A stretch of 64,000 nt of DNA from Sciurus carolinensis (lineage: Eukaryota > Chordata > Mammalia > Rodentia > Sciuridae), in NCBI RefSeq assembly GCF_902686445.1, contig NC_062214.1:58315177-58379176 (forward strand), read 5' to 3'. Below, in pieces: positions 36,975-48,127 of this stretch. Each line of letters begins with the position of its first letter. The stretch's first letter is position 1. The position numbers and the translations under genes are program-made. The notes under the pieces are model-generated. The model did no database searches. It was not told the origin of the DNA and saw nothing but the letters and a program-made list of their open reading frames with translations.

Positions 36975-37250
36975 TTTTTTTTTTTTTTTTTGCAAATCTA
37001 AGAATGAGGGGAAATTTTATTCCTGACACCTTACTCAGTATTGTAGGAAGCATAATCATGAATAAGAATCAACAGAATCAGCTCTACAATGTGACGAGCC
37101 AACAGATCAGTTTTCAAAACTTCCTATTTTTTTCATCCTCTAGATATTTTCATTGCAACCTCTGAGTCAGGAAATGTAACTCTAGTTGGTTTCACAGAAC
37201 ATTTGAAGAAACCTTAGGACTAATGTACGCTCATTCACATGCTGTGCTCA
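36975..37250 (-). pseudogene. candidate retrocopy 3' end
   Basis: On the minus strand AATAAA (37016-37021) is followed 24 bases later by an uninterrupted A17 (36975-36991). This is the layout of a polyadenylated transcript end copied into DNA. No parent gene is recognised, no target duplication was found and the 5' limit is unknown. A diverged LINE tail is an alternative. Confidence 0.3.
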
Positions 37251-38469
37251 ATCTCACTCAGCAATCACTAGCTTTGACCACACATTGGTGTCTTTGGGGA
37301 AAAGAAAAGACAAAGTTGTCTTGGAAGTACTTGCTTATCTCATGCCAGACTTGGAAGTTTGCCTCCTCATGCGTTTTCATATTCCTCCTCTAGCTTTTCC
37401 AGTCCCCGACTCTTCAGGATGCATTTCCCTCCTTACCCCAGTTGTATGTGTACTTTTGCCTGTCATTAAAATTATCATCCACTTAGTCTTCTTTTTCAGT
37501 GGTATCTGAGTCATGGTGGCATTGGTATCCTGATCATTCTCATTTTCATTATCTGAACTCTTCGAAAACTGGTCATAATATTCACAATGTTTAAAATTAA
37601 ACTAATAAAGATGAACTGACAGTGTTCACAATTACTATGCAGTTAGATTGCACACTTAAATCACATCACTCTGAGTAGTGCAGCAAGGTTTAGTTCATTA
37701 CTGTGGACCACAAATCACGCTACCAACATCAGCAGTCAGAGGACATGAAAGCAACTGCAGACAGAATTCATTTATCCATGAATCCATCTATGTCATATTT
37801 GTTGGACCCTAAAAACAATATTGCTTTCAGCCCCTATTTGGGAGGTTTGCCATAAGAGTTTAGTGTTCTTCCCCAAACTTCCCACACCCACAATTAGGAA
37901 CCAAGGCTATGCCATCTTAAAGAGTAGTTTCCAAAGACACAAGATTTTCAGGACAAACCGTGGGACTGTCACATTCAAACTGGGAAAGCTGTTCACCCTT
38001 TATTTTGGAATTTATTTTAAAAATCAAGTGACAAGTTCATTTCATATGGATAAGAGAATATATTTTTATAAGGGAAAAATGTTGAGCTTCTGATCATGTC
38101 TTTTATAGATGATGGAACTGGACTGAATTCATCAACTCCAGGTGTTCATTTCCCCTGCTCCACCCAACTCTACCTAGAATCTACATATGACTTTTCATCT
38201 AGGAAAGTAAAAATATTAGATGAAACTTATAGGCTTAGGTAAAGTTATTATTCTGCAAGGTATAATGCAGGTATTATTCTGCAAGGTATATTCTGCATGG
38301 GCTCCTCAGAAATCTTGTCTTTTTGCATTTTCCTAATAGAGCAAACATCTGCTGCACATCATGGCTGCATGTATTCCTCTCTTTCATGGAAACAGTAGCT
38401 TGATTTTACATTGGAATACAGGTAAAGCCCACCACTAAATACTGTGCACATGTTTTAAAAGACTGGCAG
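37251..38469. other. unassigned sequence
   Basis: It includes a local direct duplication of an 18-base block containing TATTCTGCAAGGTAT about 26 bases apart (38245-38290). A weak L2-like stretch may lie near 37330-37500. No gene recognised. Confidence 0.4.
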
Positions 38470-39315
38470 GATCAAGGACAAAAAAACAACCAACTTAAAA
38501 ATGGGTAAAGAAATGTAAACTTTCTCCAAAGAAGATAAACATATGAAAAAAATGTTCAACATCATTAAACTTGATGGGATGCAGATCATAAGAAGAGATA
38601 TCACTTCACAGAGACAAGGGTGACTAAATTAAAAAGGGGGAGCATAATAAGAGTTGGAAAGAATATGGAGAAATTGTTGGAATCCCTCATACATTACTGG
38701 TGGGAATATAAAATAGTTCAGCTACTGTGAGAAAGATTTTGGTGGTTCCTCAAAACATTAATCATGAAATTGCCTAAGCTCAGCAATTCCACTCCCAGGA
38801 AGAGGGAGTGCCTGGAAGTGTAACACTCAGGTAGTCAAATACGTGTTCATGTATGTTCACAGCAGCACTATTCACAATAGCCAAAAGGTAAAAATAACCC
38901 AAATATTTACCAACTGATGAATGGATATGCAAAATGTGTTACATCCATACAAGAGTATCATCCAGTCATAAAAGGAAAAGAAACACTGATGGACACGACA
39001 ATATGGAACAACCTCAAAACAACACACTCTGTGGAAAAAGAAAAACACCACATATTAAACAATCCCATCTACATAAATTATCTTTCATAGTTGAATATAA
39101 AGATCTGGGAAATAGATAGTGTTTGCCAGGGCCAGGGAAGTGAATGGGGAGTAACTCTTTAACGTATATTTTCTTTTGGGGGTGATGAAAACATTTTGTG
39201 ATGAGATCAAGGTAATCGTTACTTAACTTTGTGGATGTGCTAAGTACAACTGACCTGTACACTTTAAAATGGTTAAATTCCATGTATATGAATTTTGCCT
39301 CAAATTATAAAAAAA
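38470..39315 (+). mobile_element. old LINE-1 3' end (L1MA-like)
   Basis: AAAAATGGGTAAAGAAATG, TTCACAGCAGCACTATTCAC, TGTTTGCCAGGGCCAGGGAA and CTGTACACTTTAAAATGGTTAA occur in the normal L1 order, finishing near GAATTTTGCCTCAAATTAT. Decayed. Confidence 0.8.
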
Positions 39316-39884
39316 GCAGGAAATATTTATGACCTAACTCAGAAATCATTCATAATGTATCATTAAATAAAAATGCAATGGACCAGCAATAGTTTTAGAA
39401 CAGTTTTGTTTTTGTAAAATAATAAGACTAATAATATGTACTACAAATATATGCACATTGGTGTATGCATAAAATAATTTGAAAGCATTACAAGGAACTA
39501 TTCAAAGAAGTTATCTCTGGAGAATAGAATTACAGAAGATATTCATTATATATGTATTACTTTTTTAAAAGGAAAATATAAAACTTGTAACAGACTTTTA
39601 AGAAGTAATTATTGATTCCTCCTACACAGATGAGTAGATTGTCACCAATTTTCAACTTACCGATCTCTCATTTCTCTATTTTTTTTTTTTTTGGCATATG
39701 ACTTTTAAATTTTACCACTAACAATTTTTTAAAAGCTATTTCATCTCCATCTGTCCTTTATCCCCCTTCACTTTAGCAACTCTCCTCCCACATTAGCGAA
39801 TAAGCATAGTTGTGTTGAAAATAAGGATGGTAAGGTGGACCTTGCATCCTTTCCCAATCTGGACTCAGCACACTATATCTATTA
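39316..39884. other. unassigned AT-rich sequence
   Basis: T13 tract at about 39678-39692. No gene recognised. Confidence 0.4.
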
Positions 39885-40135
39885 GAAGGGCGTAGTAGTT
39901 TAGCCTTTAATCCCAGTTACTAGGGAGGTTGACACAGGAGCATCACAAGTTCAAGACCAGACCCAGCAACTTACTGAGACCCTGTCTTAAAATAAAAAAT
40001 ATAAAGTACTGGGGATGTAGCTCAGTGATAGAGCACTTCTGGGTTCAATCCCCAGTATTGCAAGCCAAAAAGAAAAAAAGAAAGAAAGAAAGAAAAAGAA
40101 AGAAAGAACAAGAAAAGAAAAGAAAGAAATGCTTT
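39885..40135 (+). mobile_element. MEN-type SINE with expanded A/G tail
   Basis: B1-like half (GCCTTTAATCCCAGTTACTAG, AGTTCAAGACCAGACCCAGC), linker and ID half (TACTGGGGATGTAGCTCAGT, GGGTTCAATCCCCAGTATTGC). The tail has grown into a GAAA-type microsatellite (40070-40130). Confidence 0.9.
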
Positions 40136-40139
40136 CATG

Positions 40140-40454
40140 CTTCTAACATATGGATGACCCTCAATTTCTATCTCTGAATGCTTGAGGTAACAGGTAGATG
40201 ATGCTATCTAAAATACAGCAGTTTTCCCTGAGCAAATGCTTAGGGAAGATGGTGAGTCTACATAGCTACATCTGCAAACCAGAAGACAGGGTTGACTGCA
40301 CCCTGGGATAGTGCACTGGTTGATCAGTGGAAGTTTTAGTCACATGTGACCTGCATATAATCCTGACAGTTGTAAAGAAGGACTTTTGAGGGTCTGAGAA
40401 TGAGAAGTGAAGGGTAATATTCTTTATTGAGGCTTGTTAAATTCATTCAGTTGT
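40140..40454. other. unassigned sequence
   Basis: No feature recognised. Confidence 0.4.
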
Positions 40455-40800
40455 TCTGGGCTTTTATATGCCTTATCTTATTTAAATCTCAACAGTCTCA
40501 TAGGACAGGTACTATTATGCTCATGTTAAAAGTGGTGAAATTGAAAGCTGGGTGTGGTGGCACAGGCCTGTAATCCCAGGGACTTGGTAGACTGAGGCAG
40601 GAGCAAATGGCAAATTCAAGGCCAGCCTCAGCAGCTTAGCAAGCACTGTATCAAAATAAAATAAAAAGAACTGGGAAATGTAGCTCAATTTTAGAATGCC
40701 CTGAGTTCAATCCCCAGTCCCACACCCCCCCACAAAAAAAGGTGGGAAATTGAGGCTCAGCAACATTAAAAACTTTCTTAAGTTCAACAAAAGAGAGAGA
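40455..40800 (-). mobile_element. MIR SINE (antisense) split by a MEN SINE
   Basis: The left part (40455-40545) holds TATGCCTTATCTTATTTAAATC and GACAGGTACTATTATGCTC. The right part (40741-40800) continues with GAAATTGAGGCTCAGCAAC. Together they form one reversed MIR core, interrupted exactly by the SINE at 40546-40740. Confidence 0.65.
40546..40740 (+). mobile_element. MEN-type SINE inserted in a MIR
   Basis: GCTGGGTGTGGTGGCACAGG, GGCCAGCCTCAGCAGC, AAATAAAATAAAAAG linker, then a slightly shortened ID half. Near-identical flanks GGTGAAATTGA (40534 on) and GGTGGGAAATTGA (40741 on) look like the target duplication. Confidence 0.85.
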
Positions 40801-41017
40801 CCCTCCATGACTTCTGATCTAATGTTATTTTCAGTACATAGGGGGTTTTCAATACATGTTCTTTTGAATATGATGGTGTAGAGACATTTTAGGAATGAGG
40901 AAAAGGCAAAACTGAATTTTCAGTTACTACTTCTAAAGGGTAGCTTTTATCTGCATTGTCTTTTGGAGTTTCATATAAAGATTCATTTATTTATTTAAAA
41001 AAAAAAAAAGCAAAGGG

Positions 41018-41112
41018 GCTGTGGCTTTGGCTTAGTGATAAAGCATTGACCTGGCATGCATGAGGCCCTGGGTTTGATTCCAAGAACCACAAAAGAAAAA
41101 AAAAGAAAACAA
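41018..41112 (+). mobile_element. ID-type SINE
   Basis: GGGGCTGTGGCTTTGGCTTAG, GACCTGGCATGCATGAGGC, TTTGATTCCAAGAACC and an A-rich tail. Confidence 0.85.
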
Positions 41113-41149
41113 GAATCTTCCACTCTAAGAAAAAATGAGAATCTTATAT

Positions 41150-41350
41150 CCAGACACAGTGGTACACACCTATCATCCCAGCTGATTAGTCGTTGTGAGA
41201 CCAGGCAGGAGGATTCCAAATGCAAGGCCAACCTTAGCAACTTGACAAGACCCTGTCTCAAAACGAAAAATAAAAAGAGCCAGTGATTTAGCTCAGTGGA
41301 AGACTGCCTCTGAGTTCAAGTTCAATCCCCAATAACACAAAAAATTTAAT
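41150..41350 (+). mobile_element. MEN-type SINE
   Basis: CCAGACACAGTGGTACACACC, GAGACCAGGCAGGAGGATTCC, CAAGACCCTGTCTCAAAACG linker, and the ID half with TTTAGCTCAGTGGAAGACTG. Fourth SINE in about 1.5 kb, all on the same strand. Confidence 0.9.
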
Positions 41351-41689
41351 TAGTAAATAATAATAACATAAAAAACCTTGTAAAGGAATCAGAATTTAAA
41401 CATGTAAAGCAACGTCTTTCTTTCCCACATACCCTTTCTTATCATTGATGCAGTGTAAGAGCTTGTTGGCTGATCTGTGAATGTGGATGTGTTGGTTTTT
41501 CTAGGGATGTATGTGTTTACAGCATGGTTTGGATGTTTTTGCTTAGATGCACAAAGGAAGATACAGATATAAGTATTTTCACTTTATTTTATACAGCATT
41601 AGTATCAATAGTAGATTAGTGACTCTTAAATTGTAGATGGATATCAGGACAGGCTGGAACTGCATCAATTAACAAGCCAGTATGCACTG

Positions 41690-41895
41690 AAGAGTAGGAG
41701 TTTGAGCCAAGATGCTCTGCCTTGACTTCACCCCAGTGTGACGCTGGACATGCTGCTGAACATCTCTTGGGCTGTTTTCTCTTTTGTAAATGGTGGCATA
41801 AATATCAACTTCTCAGTGATATTATACAAATTAAATAAGATAATGTACATGAAAACTTCTGGCATCTCTTGGGTGCCTGACTAATGTTCCATACT
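41690..41895 (+). mobile_element. MIR SINE
   Basis: Blocks TTTGAGCCAAGATGCTCTGCC, GACTTCACCCCAGTGTGACG, TTTTCTCTTTTGTAAATGGTG, ATTAAATAAGATAATGTACATG in MIR order. Confidence 0.7.
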
Positions 41896-43404
41896 TATGA
41901 ACACAGTGATTCAAAGTTTTTAAAGTCTGTGGCAATGGTACCTTCTGTGAGACTAAATGACAAAAGGCCACGTATTTCACATCAGATTGACTCTTGAGAA
42001 TAATACACCACTCCCATGGCAAAAACTCTGACCTGTGGCAGGTTCGCCCTCACACTGGACACTGCACTTGAAATGGTGGCTTTGAAAACCAAAGGTACCT
42101 GTAGCAAACAGACCATCTTTACAGTGTCATTAATTTCCCCATTCTCCCCTTTTGGTGATCAAAACATAAATTCTCAAGATTTATATGGGAAAACATGATA
42201 TTGTCAGATCCATCCTGAGACGTGGCAAATGTACCACCTTCTAAATATCAGAGTAAATTCAATTTTCCAAGGCTAGAATATTTATAAGCCAGTTCTTGCC
42301 ATGATATTCCACTGTACAGAAATTCCTTAAAGGGTAATTTTCAAGGTCAGAAAATATGTTTTTATTTTAAAGACCTCTTTTGAAAAACAAAAGCAAAAAG
42401 AGATTTTAGAACTCTGTTTTTAAGTCATATGTTCCTTTGAAACCAAAAATACAAGAGGAAAATGCGTATAAGATTCCATGGAAAATCAAAAGCCTCTTAA
42501 CATTTGCCTTTCGAAATACACTCTTCTGTTTCTGCTTTAAAAAACAAAATCATTATTGACCCATTGACTAAATTGTTCAAGAGCTCGCTTCAGCCTCCGC
42601 CAGCAACTCTGCTCAAAAAAGAATACTAATAGGATACTTCTAAGAGTGAACATTTATCCTCAACAAAAATAAAATTTAAGTCGATATTTGGATTTCTTTA
42701 GAAAAGCAATAGAAACAATAGCGAATTGAAATTTTTAAAAGCTATTTTCTTTGAGTTTCTTGAAAATAACATGTCTATAAATAAGGAAATGTTATAACAC
42801 TTTATTGTCTTTCTATCTTAAGGAATTGTACGAGCTAATGGCAGTGGCAATCTGGAGCTATAATACCCACAGCTACCAAGAGATGGCGGTGTGTTAAACG
42901 TGCTCAGGATGAGTGGGTTGCTGCCATCTGGAACCACCGTTCCTGTTTCTCTGCCTCCTTGACTCTTGATCTTGTTTCAGACACGTTGCTTTCCTTCATT
43001 GCCATTGCCTGATCATTTTTGGCTTTCCCTCTTCCCTTTTATATTTGAATTCTGCAGATGTATTATTTAACTCCATAATAGCATCATATAATTGGGGACC
43101 TTGATATTAACTCTGAAAAGCATTTGGGGGGATTCATTTGGCCTGAAACATGCCACATAAAACGGGATTGTATTATATGCAATGATGATTACTATGAGTA
43201 GGGTGGGTCATTTTCAAACAAAAATTATTTCAATCTCAAGGAAACGGGGGCCCAAGGCTGCCTCTTTCCTCTTTAGAGCCCTTGGGCTCTAGTAAAACTG
43301 TCCACTGCATATGTTTTATTTATTTGTTCTAGTCATTTAATCACTCCTGTTTTTAAATTGTATTGAGGAAAAAAGTCATCATGCTGCAGTATGGTGTATT
43401 GAAA
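41896..43404. other. unique sequence, with a CpG-retaining block
   Basis: No repeat recognised. 42540-43000 keeps about nine CpGs in otherwise CpG-poor DNA and includes GAGATGGCGG (42880-42889), a good YY1-type motif. There is also an acceptor-like TTTCTATCTTAAG before 42823, followed by 24 open codons to a TAA. It may be a conserved non-coding element; no gene is claimed. Confidence 0.35.
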
Positions 43405-43560
43405 ATAGACTTGCATATAAAGCAAGTTAGGAGACCTGGAATGTTATTTGAGCTCTTCTACCCACAACTTGTGCAAATGACAAGAAACCACCTATTTTGG
43501 ATTTACTCTCTATTTATCAGGTGAGGTTATGGCATTGAGCACACTCTACTTTTTCACCTG
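43405..43560 (+). mobile_element. possible MIR SINE
   Basis: GTTAGGAGACCTGGAATG, an ACTTGTGCAAATGACAAG block and CTCTCTATTTATCAGGTGAGG weakly follow the MIR order. Confidence 0.4.
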
Positions 43561-44639
43561 CATAAAATATCAGAGGATTCCACAGAATTTTAGAACTTAT
43601 TGTCATGTCAGATTCCAAAATTGTTTTACGCTTTAAAAAGTCTTAAGAAATATTCAAACTACAAAAATGTTAGCAGTACTGAAAAACAGAATGGAATATC
43701 TCAAAGTAAAACATTTGGGGAAATCACTGATAGCCAGAGATAGAACAGGCCTCAGTAAACACTGGGAGAAACCTTCTGTCCCTGAGGAATGGGAACATGA
43801 GGTGAAAACAACATGAGAATCTTTTGGACAGCACAAGATTGAGGACCTTCCTCTGCACACACCTGCATGTGAGGCATCCTCCAGGGATGTTCTTGATCAT
43901 ACACACCTGAGAATTAAAAATGCTTCATCCAAAATACTGATAAAATAACAAAACTGTTGTTATGGCTGTAGACACTTGTCCAGGTTGCCAGATACAAACT
44001 GCTAAAAGAGCAACTATGAGGGATTCTTCTTCCTCCTCTAATCTGACCCTAGAGATCCTGCTATCAAACATTTAAGTGAAGACCCATTCGAACACCAATT
44101 TAATCCAACAGGACTGTTTTTTTTTATTACAACTAATATTGTAAAGAACAGATCTGCCTCTACAAGGCCGAAATAGAAAACTGCTCTTGGATTCACAAAG
44201 AGATGGCTATCAATTTTCTGAATACCCAGGAGGTACCTCCCATGAAACAGAGTAAAATGTAACTTAGAAAAAGGAAATGAATTCCAAAATACCTGATTTG
44301 CATTCTTAGGAATATTCTAGAGGACATTTGTGTCTATGACACTGAAGCAAACTGTCAAGAGGCCATAAATGTAAGAACATTAAAAACTGAATATATATGT
44401 GAACTACATAGTTATGAGTTTGAAACTGTTGGAGGCAGTGAACTGCAGACAGGATGTAGTAGAAAACTGAATTAGTCACGTTAAAAAAAAAACACAAGAA
44501 ATGTGCCTAAAATGAAGGGAAAAAAAACCTAAGATGACAAAAAGGAGGGAAAGGGAAGGGAAAGAAGGGGGGTGGATAAAAGGATAGGAGAAAACAAGAT
44601 AAGAGATTCATCATCCATCTCTCTAATTTTGTCTTCTAT
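43561..44639. other. unassigned sequence
   Basis: No feature recognised. Confidence 0.4.
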
Positions 44640-44830
44640 TAGAATCCAACTATTTATTGGCCCCACACAAACCAGACTGTTTCTTGCTTCTGTGCATATT
44701 CTAATGTCTTTTTCTTTGACCAGAAAACACTCTTCTATCCCATTCCCTCCATTCCTCATCCCTAACACTGATGAGTTAAATCTACCTCATCCATCCAGAT
44801 TTCTCCTCAATTCCTTTCTGAATGAATAAA
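44640..44830 (+). mobile_element. LINE-2 3' region
   Basis: Blocks TCTATCCCATTCCCTCCATTCC and TTTCTGAATGAATAAATGC, with a pyrimidine-rich middle, fit L2. Confidence 0.5.
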
Positions 44831-45104
44831 TGCATGATCTAATTATCAATGATAGTGTTATTAGTTTAATGCATGTGTCTGTAGCCAGACTATCAAGTAA
44901 AATATATTCTAGACTAGACTAATGAAATTATTTTCATTTAGTTTTAATTTTCATAATTACAAAAGTAACGTCTAATGATTATAGAAAAAATTTAAGTCAT
45001 TAATTTATAGTCCCACCACCCAGAAATAACTAGAGTTATTAGTATCCTTCTTTAAATGTTTTATTATGCATATTATTCATGTTAAGGGAACAGTGTTTGG
45101 TTTT

Positions 45105-47738
45105 GTCACTGATATGTTGAGACATAACTGGCATACAATAAAGTATACACATTTAAAGGATACGATCTGATAGGATATGACATATTCTCATAACTATGTA
45201 GTCCACACTTTGAAACATGTTCACAATTAAGACAATGAACACATCCATAACCCTCAATAAGTTTCCTCATGCTTCCTTGTAATTCTTCCTCCCTCCCCAA
45301 CTCTGCTCCAATCCTGGCTCTAGATAGTCATTCACCTGCTTTCCCTCACTGTAGTTTATGTGGCTTTTTCTAGAATTTAAATGGAATCATATGGTGTGTC
45401 CTTTTCTGTCTGGCTTCTTTTACTCAGCATAATTATTTTCAAATTTTTGCATATCATAACATATATCAATTATTTGTTCTTTTCTTTGCTGAGTAATATC
45501 TCAGCCAAAATTATGGTTTTTCTGTTCAGTAGTTGATGAACATTATAATTGTCTTCAGTTTTTTGCTATTATAAATAAAGCTGCTATGAAAATTGTGACC
45601 AAGTCTTTGTGATGTTATATGCTTCATTTCTACTATGTAGATACCTAGAAGATTACTGGATAATATGGTGAGTGTAGGCTTAATTTGTAAGAAAATGCCA
45701 GACTGCTTTCTAAAGTGTCATTCCACTGTTACATACCAGTAGAGTGTGAGAGTTCCAAATGCCTCCTCGTTTTTGCAAAACTTTGTTATGGTGAGTCCTT
45801 CTCACTTTAACCATTCTGAATTGCTGTCACATTACGTGACAGCAATTAATAAGTATTTCCCTAATAAAATATGATGTGCATACTTTCCATGTCTGTGTCT
45901 TCTTTGGTGACATATCTGTTCAAATCTTCTTTTCACTTTTCAAGTGGATTTTTCATTTTCTTATTAATTTTGTGGTTCTTTGTATATACAGGATGAAACT
46001 CTTTCTGAGAACATGATTGACAAATATTGATTCCCAGACTATGGTTTATATCCTCATTGTCATAACAGTGCCTCATGAGGCTCAGAAGTTTTTAATACTG
46101 ATGAAGTTAAATTTATCAATTTGTTATTTTATGTAGTGTGATTTGGATGTCAATGTCCTATTGACAGAATTTTTGCCTAGCCAAAGATCACAAAGGTATT
46201 CCTCTTTCCTTCTGGAAATTCTGGAGCTAATGGCTGTATGTTCATGTCTGTTGTCCATTTCATGTTAATTTTTGTTTATGGGGTGAAGTATAAGATTAAA
46301 TTCATTTTTGCACATGGATTTCCAATTTTCCAGGCATCATTTGTTGAACAGATGTTTCTCCATAAATTCACCTACACCAAAAATCAGTGTTAATGAATTG
46401 ATTTCTAAACTGGCTGTTCCTGTCCATTAATATATTAATCAGTCTTAACATCAATACCACTCTATCTTTATTACTGTATATATTTACATAGTTTGAAATA
46501 GATTATTATTACCCTTCCAATTTTGCTCTTTTTTTCCAAAATTATTTTAGCTATTCTCTGATCTTTGCATTTCCAAATGAATTTTTAAAACAATTTTTAA
46601 GTTTCTACAAAAAAAATTCACAATTTGAGTTGGAATACATTGCATCTACAGATCAACTTAAGGAATACTGACATTCAAACAAGATTGAGTCTTCTGGGCT
46701 GTGAACTCTCTCTTTTTAGACCTTATTTAATTTATTCATCAATGTTACATACTTTCCAATGTACTGGTATTTTGCGTCTTGTATCAAATTTATCCTCCTA
46801 TTTATATATTTAATGTTTTTACAAACTGTATTTTAAAAAATTTTACTTCCCAATAATTTACAGCACTGTATGAGAATATGTTTTATTTTGTATATGAATC
46901 TTGTGTCCTGGAACTTTGATAAAATCCACTAATTCTGTGGTTATTTTTGTATAGAGTCTATCAGAATTTCTACAATCATGTGCAAATAATGTTTTACTTC
47001 TTTCTTAACCATTTGAATGCCTTTTATTCTTTTTTCCTGGCTTCTAGAACCTCCAAAATGATACTGAAGCAGTGAAAATGAACATTCCTGTCCTGCTTCT
47101 GATCTTAGTAGGGAAACATTAGATTTTTGATCATTAAGTACAAGGTAACCTGACAATTTTCACTGGGGTAATTTATTGAGAAACTTCCCATCTATATGGT
47201 GTATTTTATCAGGAAATGGTGGATTTTGTCAAATACTTTTTTGGGGTCTTGTCATATGTTGTTGGATTTTTTTAAATGGTAAATTATATTTCATTATTTC
47301 TACATGTTAAACCAATCTTGCATTCCTAAGTTAAATATCACTTGGTTTTGATCTTTTTTTTTTGTTGATACCAATCTTTTTTTTTACTGTTGATACCAAT
47401 TTTCTAAAATTGCATTAAGGATATTCGCATCTCTACTCACAAGAATTATTATTAGTTTGTAGTTTTGATTTTTGTTTGCTTTTCCTTATAAAGTCTTTGC
47501 CTGCTTTTGATATCAGAGTATCAAAATGATGCCTTCATAAAATAAGTTGAAAAGTAATTTTTAATTTCCTACCAGAGTTTGTGTAAAATTGCTATTCCTT
47601 AATTTTTAAATGTTTTTGTTTTAGAATTCACCAGTGAAGCCATCTAAACCTATACTTTTCTTTGTGAGGATAATTAACTATTTATTTGACTCACTTAGAA
47701 AATGTAGGGCTACTTAGGTTTTCTCCTTCCTGATTGAC
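45105..47738 (-). mobile_element. old LINE-1, 3' part (interrupted element)
   Basis: Reversed L1 from its 3' end (GGCATACAATAAAGTATACAC near 45130) through the ORF2 C-terminus and RT. Landmarks include TGGAATCATATGGTGTG, CTTTGTGATGTTATATGC, ATCATTTGTTGAAC and CTGTCCTGCTTCTGATCTTAG. Many lesions. It stops at 47738, where the young L1 begins. Its sequence resumes in register at 54500, so both parts are one element. Confidence 0.9.
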
Positions 47739-47742
47739 TTTT
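47729..47742. repeat. left target-site duplication of the young L1
   Basis: CCTGATTGACTTTT here and at 54486-54499. The exact length is 12-14 bp, because the boundary Cs are shared with the L1 5' end and the Ts with the tail. Confidence 0.85.
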
Positions 47743-47751
47743 TTTTTTTTT

Positions 47752-47868
47752 CCTTTGAATGTCTGAAACTTTATTTGGAAATTTAATCATTAACTTTCCT
47801 TTCTGAAATGTGACAGTGTTTTCTTTTTTTTTTCTTCTAGATCCTGGGCAAGATAGCCCCTTCCTGTC
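47752..47868 (-). other. 3'-transduced segment
   Basis: 117 bp between the L1's own poly(A) (47869-47881, A13 on the minus strand) and a terminal poly(A) (47739-47751). It is not L1 sequence and not the continuation of the old L1. AATAAA (47770-47775) lies 18 bases upstream of the terminal A tract, so L1 transcription ran past its weak signal and used this one. An internal A-rich run (about 47822-47837) lies between two non-L1 pieces. Confidence 0.85.
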
Positions 47869-48127
47869 TTTTTTTTTTTTTATTATTGTACACAAATGGG
47901 ATACATGTTGTTTCTCTATTTGTACATGGCGTAAAGGCATACCATTTGTGTAATCATAAATTTACATAGGGTAACGTTTGATTCATTCTGTTATTTTTTT
48001 CCCTTCCCCCCACCCCTCCCACCCCTCTTTTCCCTCTATACAGTCCTTCCTTCCTCCATTCTTGCCCCCCTCCCTAAACCTAACTCTAACCCTAACACTA
48101 ACTCTTCCCACCCCCCATTATGTGTCC
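47869..48127 (-). other. L1 3' UTR with G-rich polypurine tract and telomere-like repeats
   Basis: From the ORF2 stop the minus strand runs into GGGGGGTGGGAAGAG, then TTAGTGTTAGGGTTAGAG and GGTTTAGGG (48071-48104), then GGGAGGGGGG and further GGGG runs to about 48000. It ends with ACAATAATAAA next to the A tract. The G runs could form quadruplex structures, as in other L1 3' UTRs. The TTAGGG-like block of about 30 bases is missing at the matching place in the L1 at 23610-23720. Confidence 0.8.

Noticed and set aside
48071..48104. Interstitial telomere from a chromosome fusion or repair
   Set aside because: The TTAGGG-like units are few, imperfect and embedded in the L1 3' UTR in register with L1 sequence on both sides.
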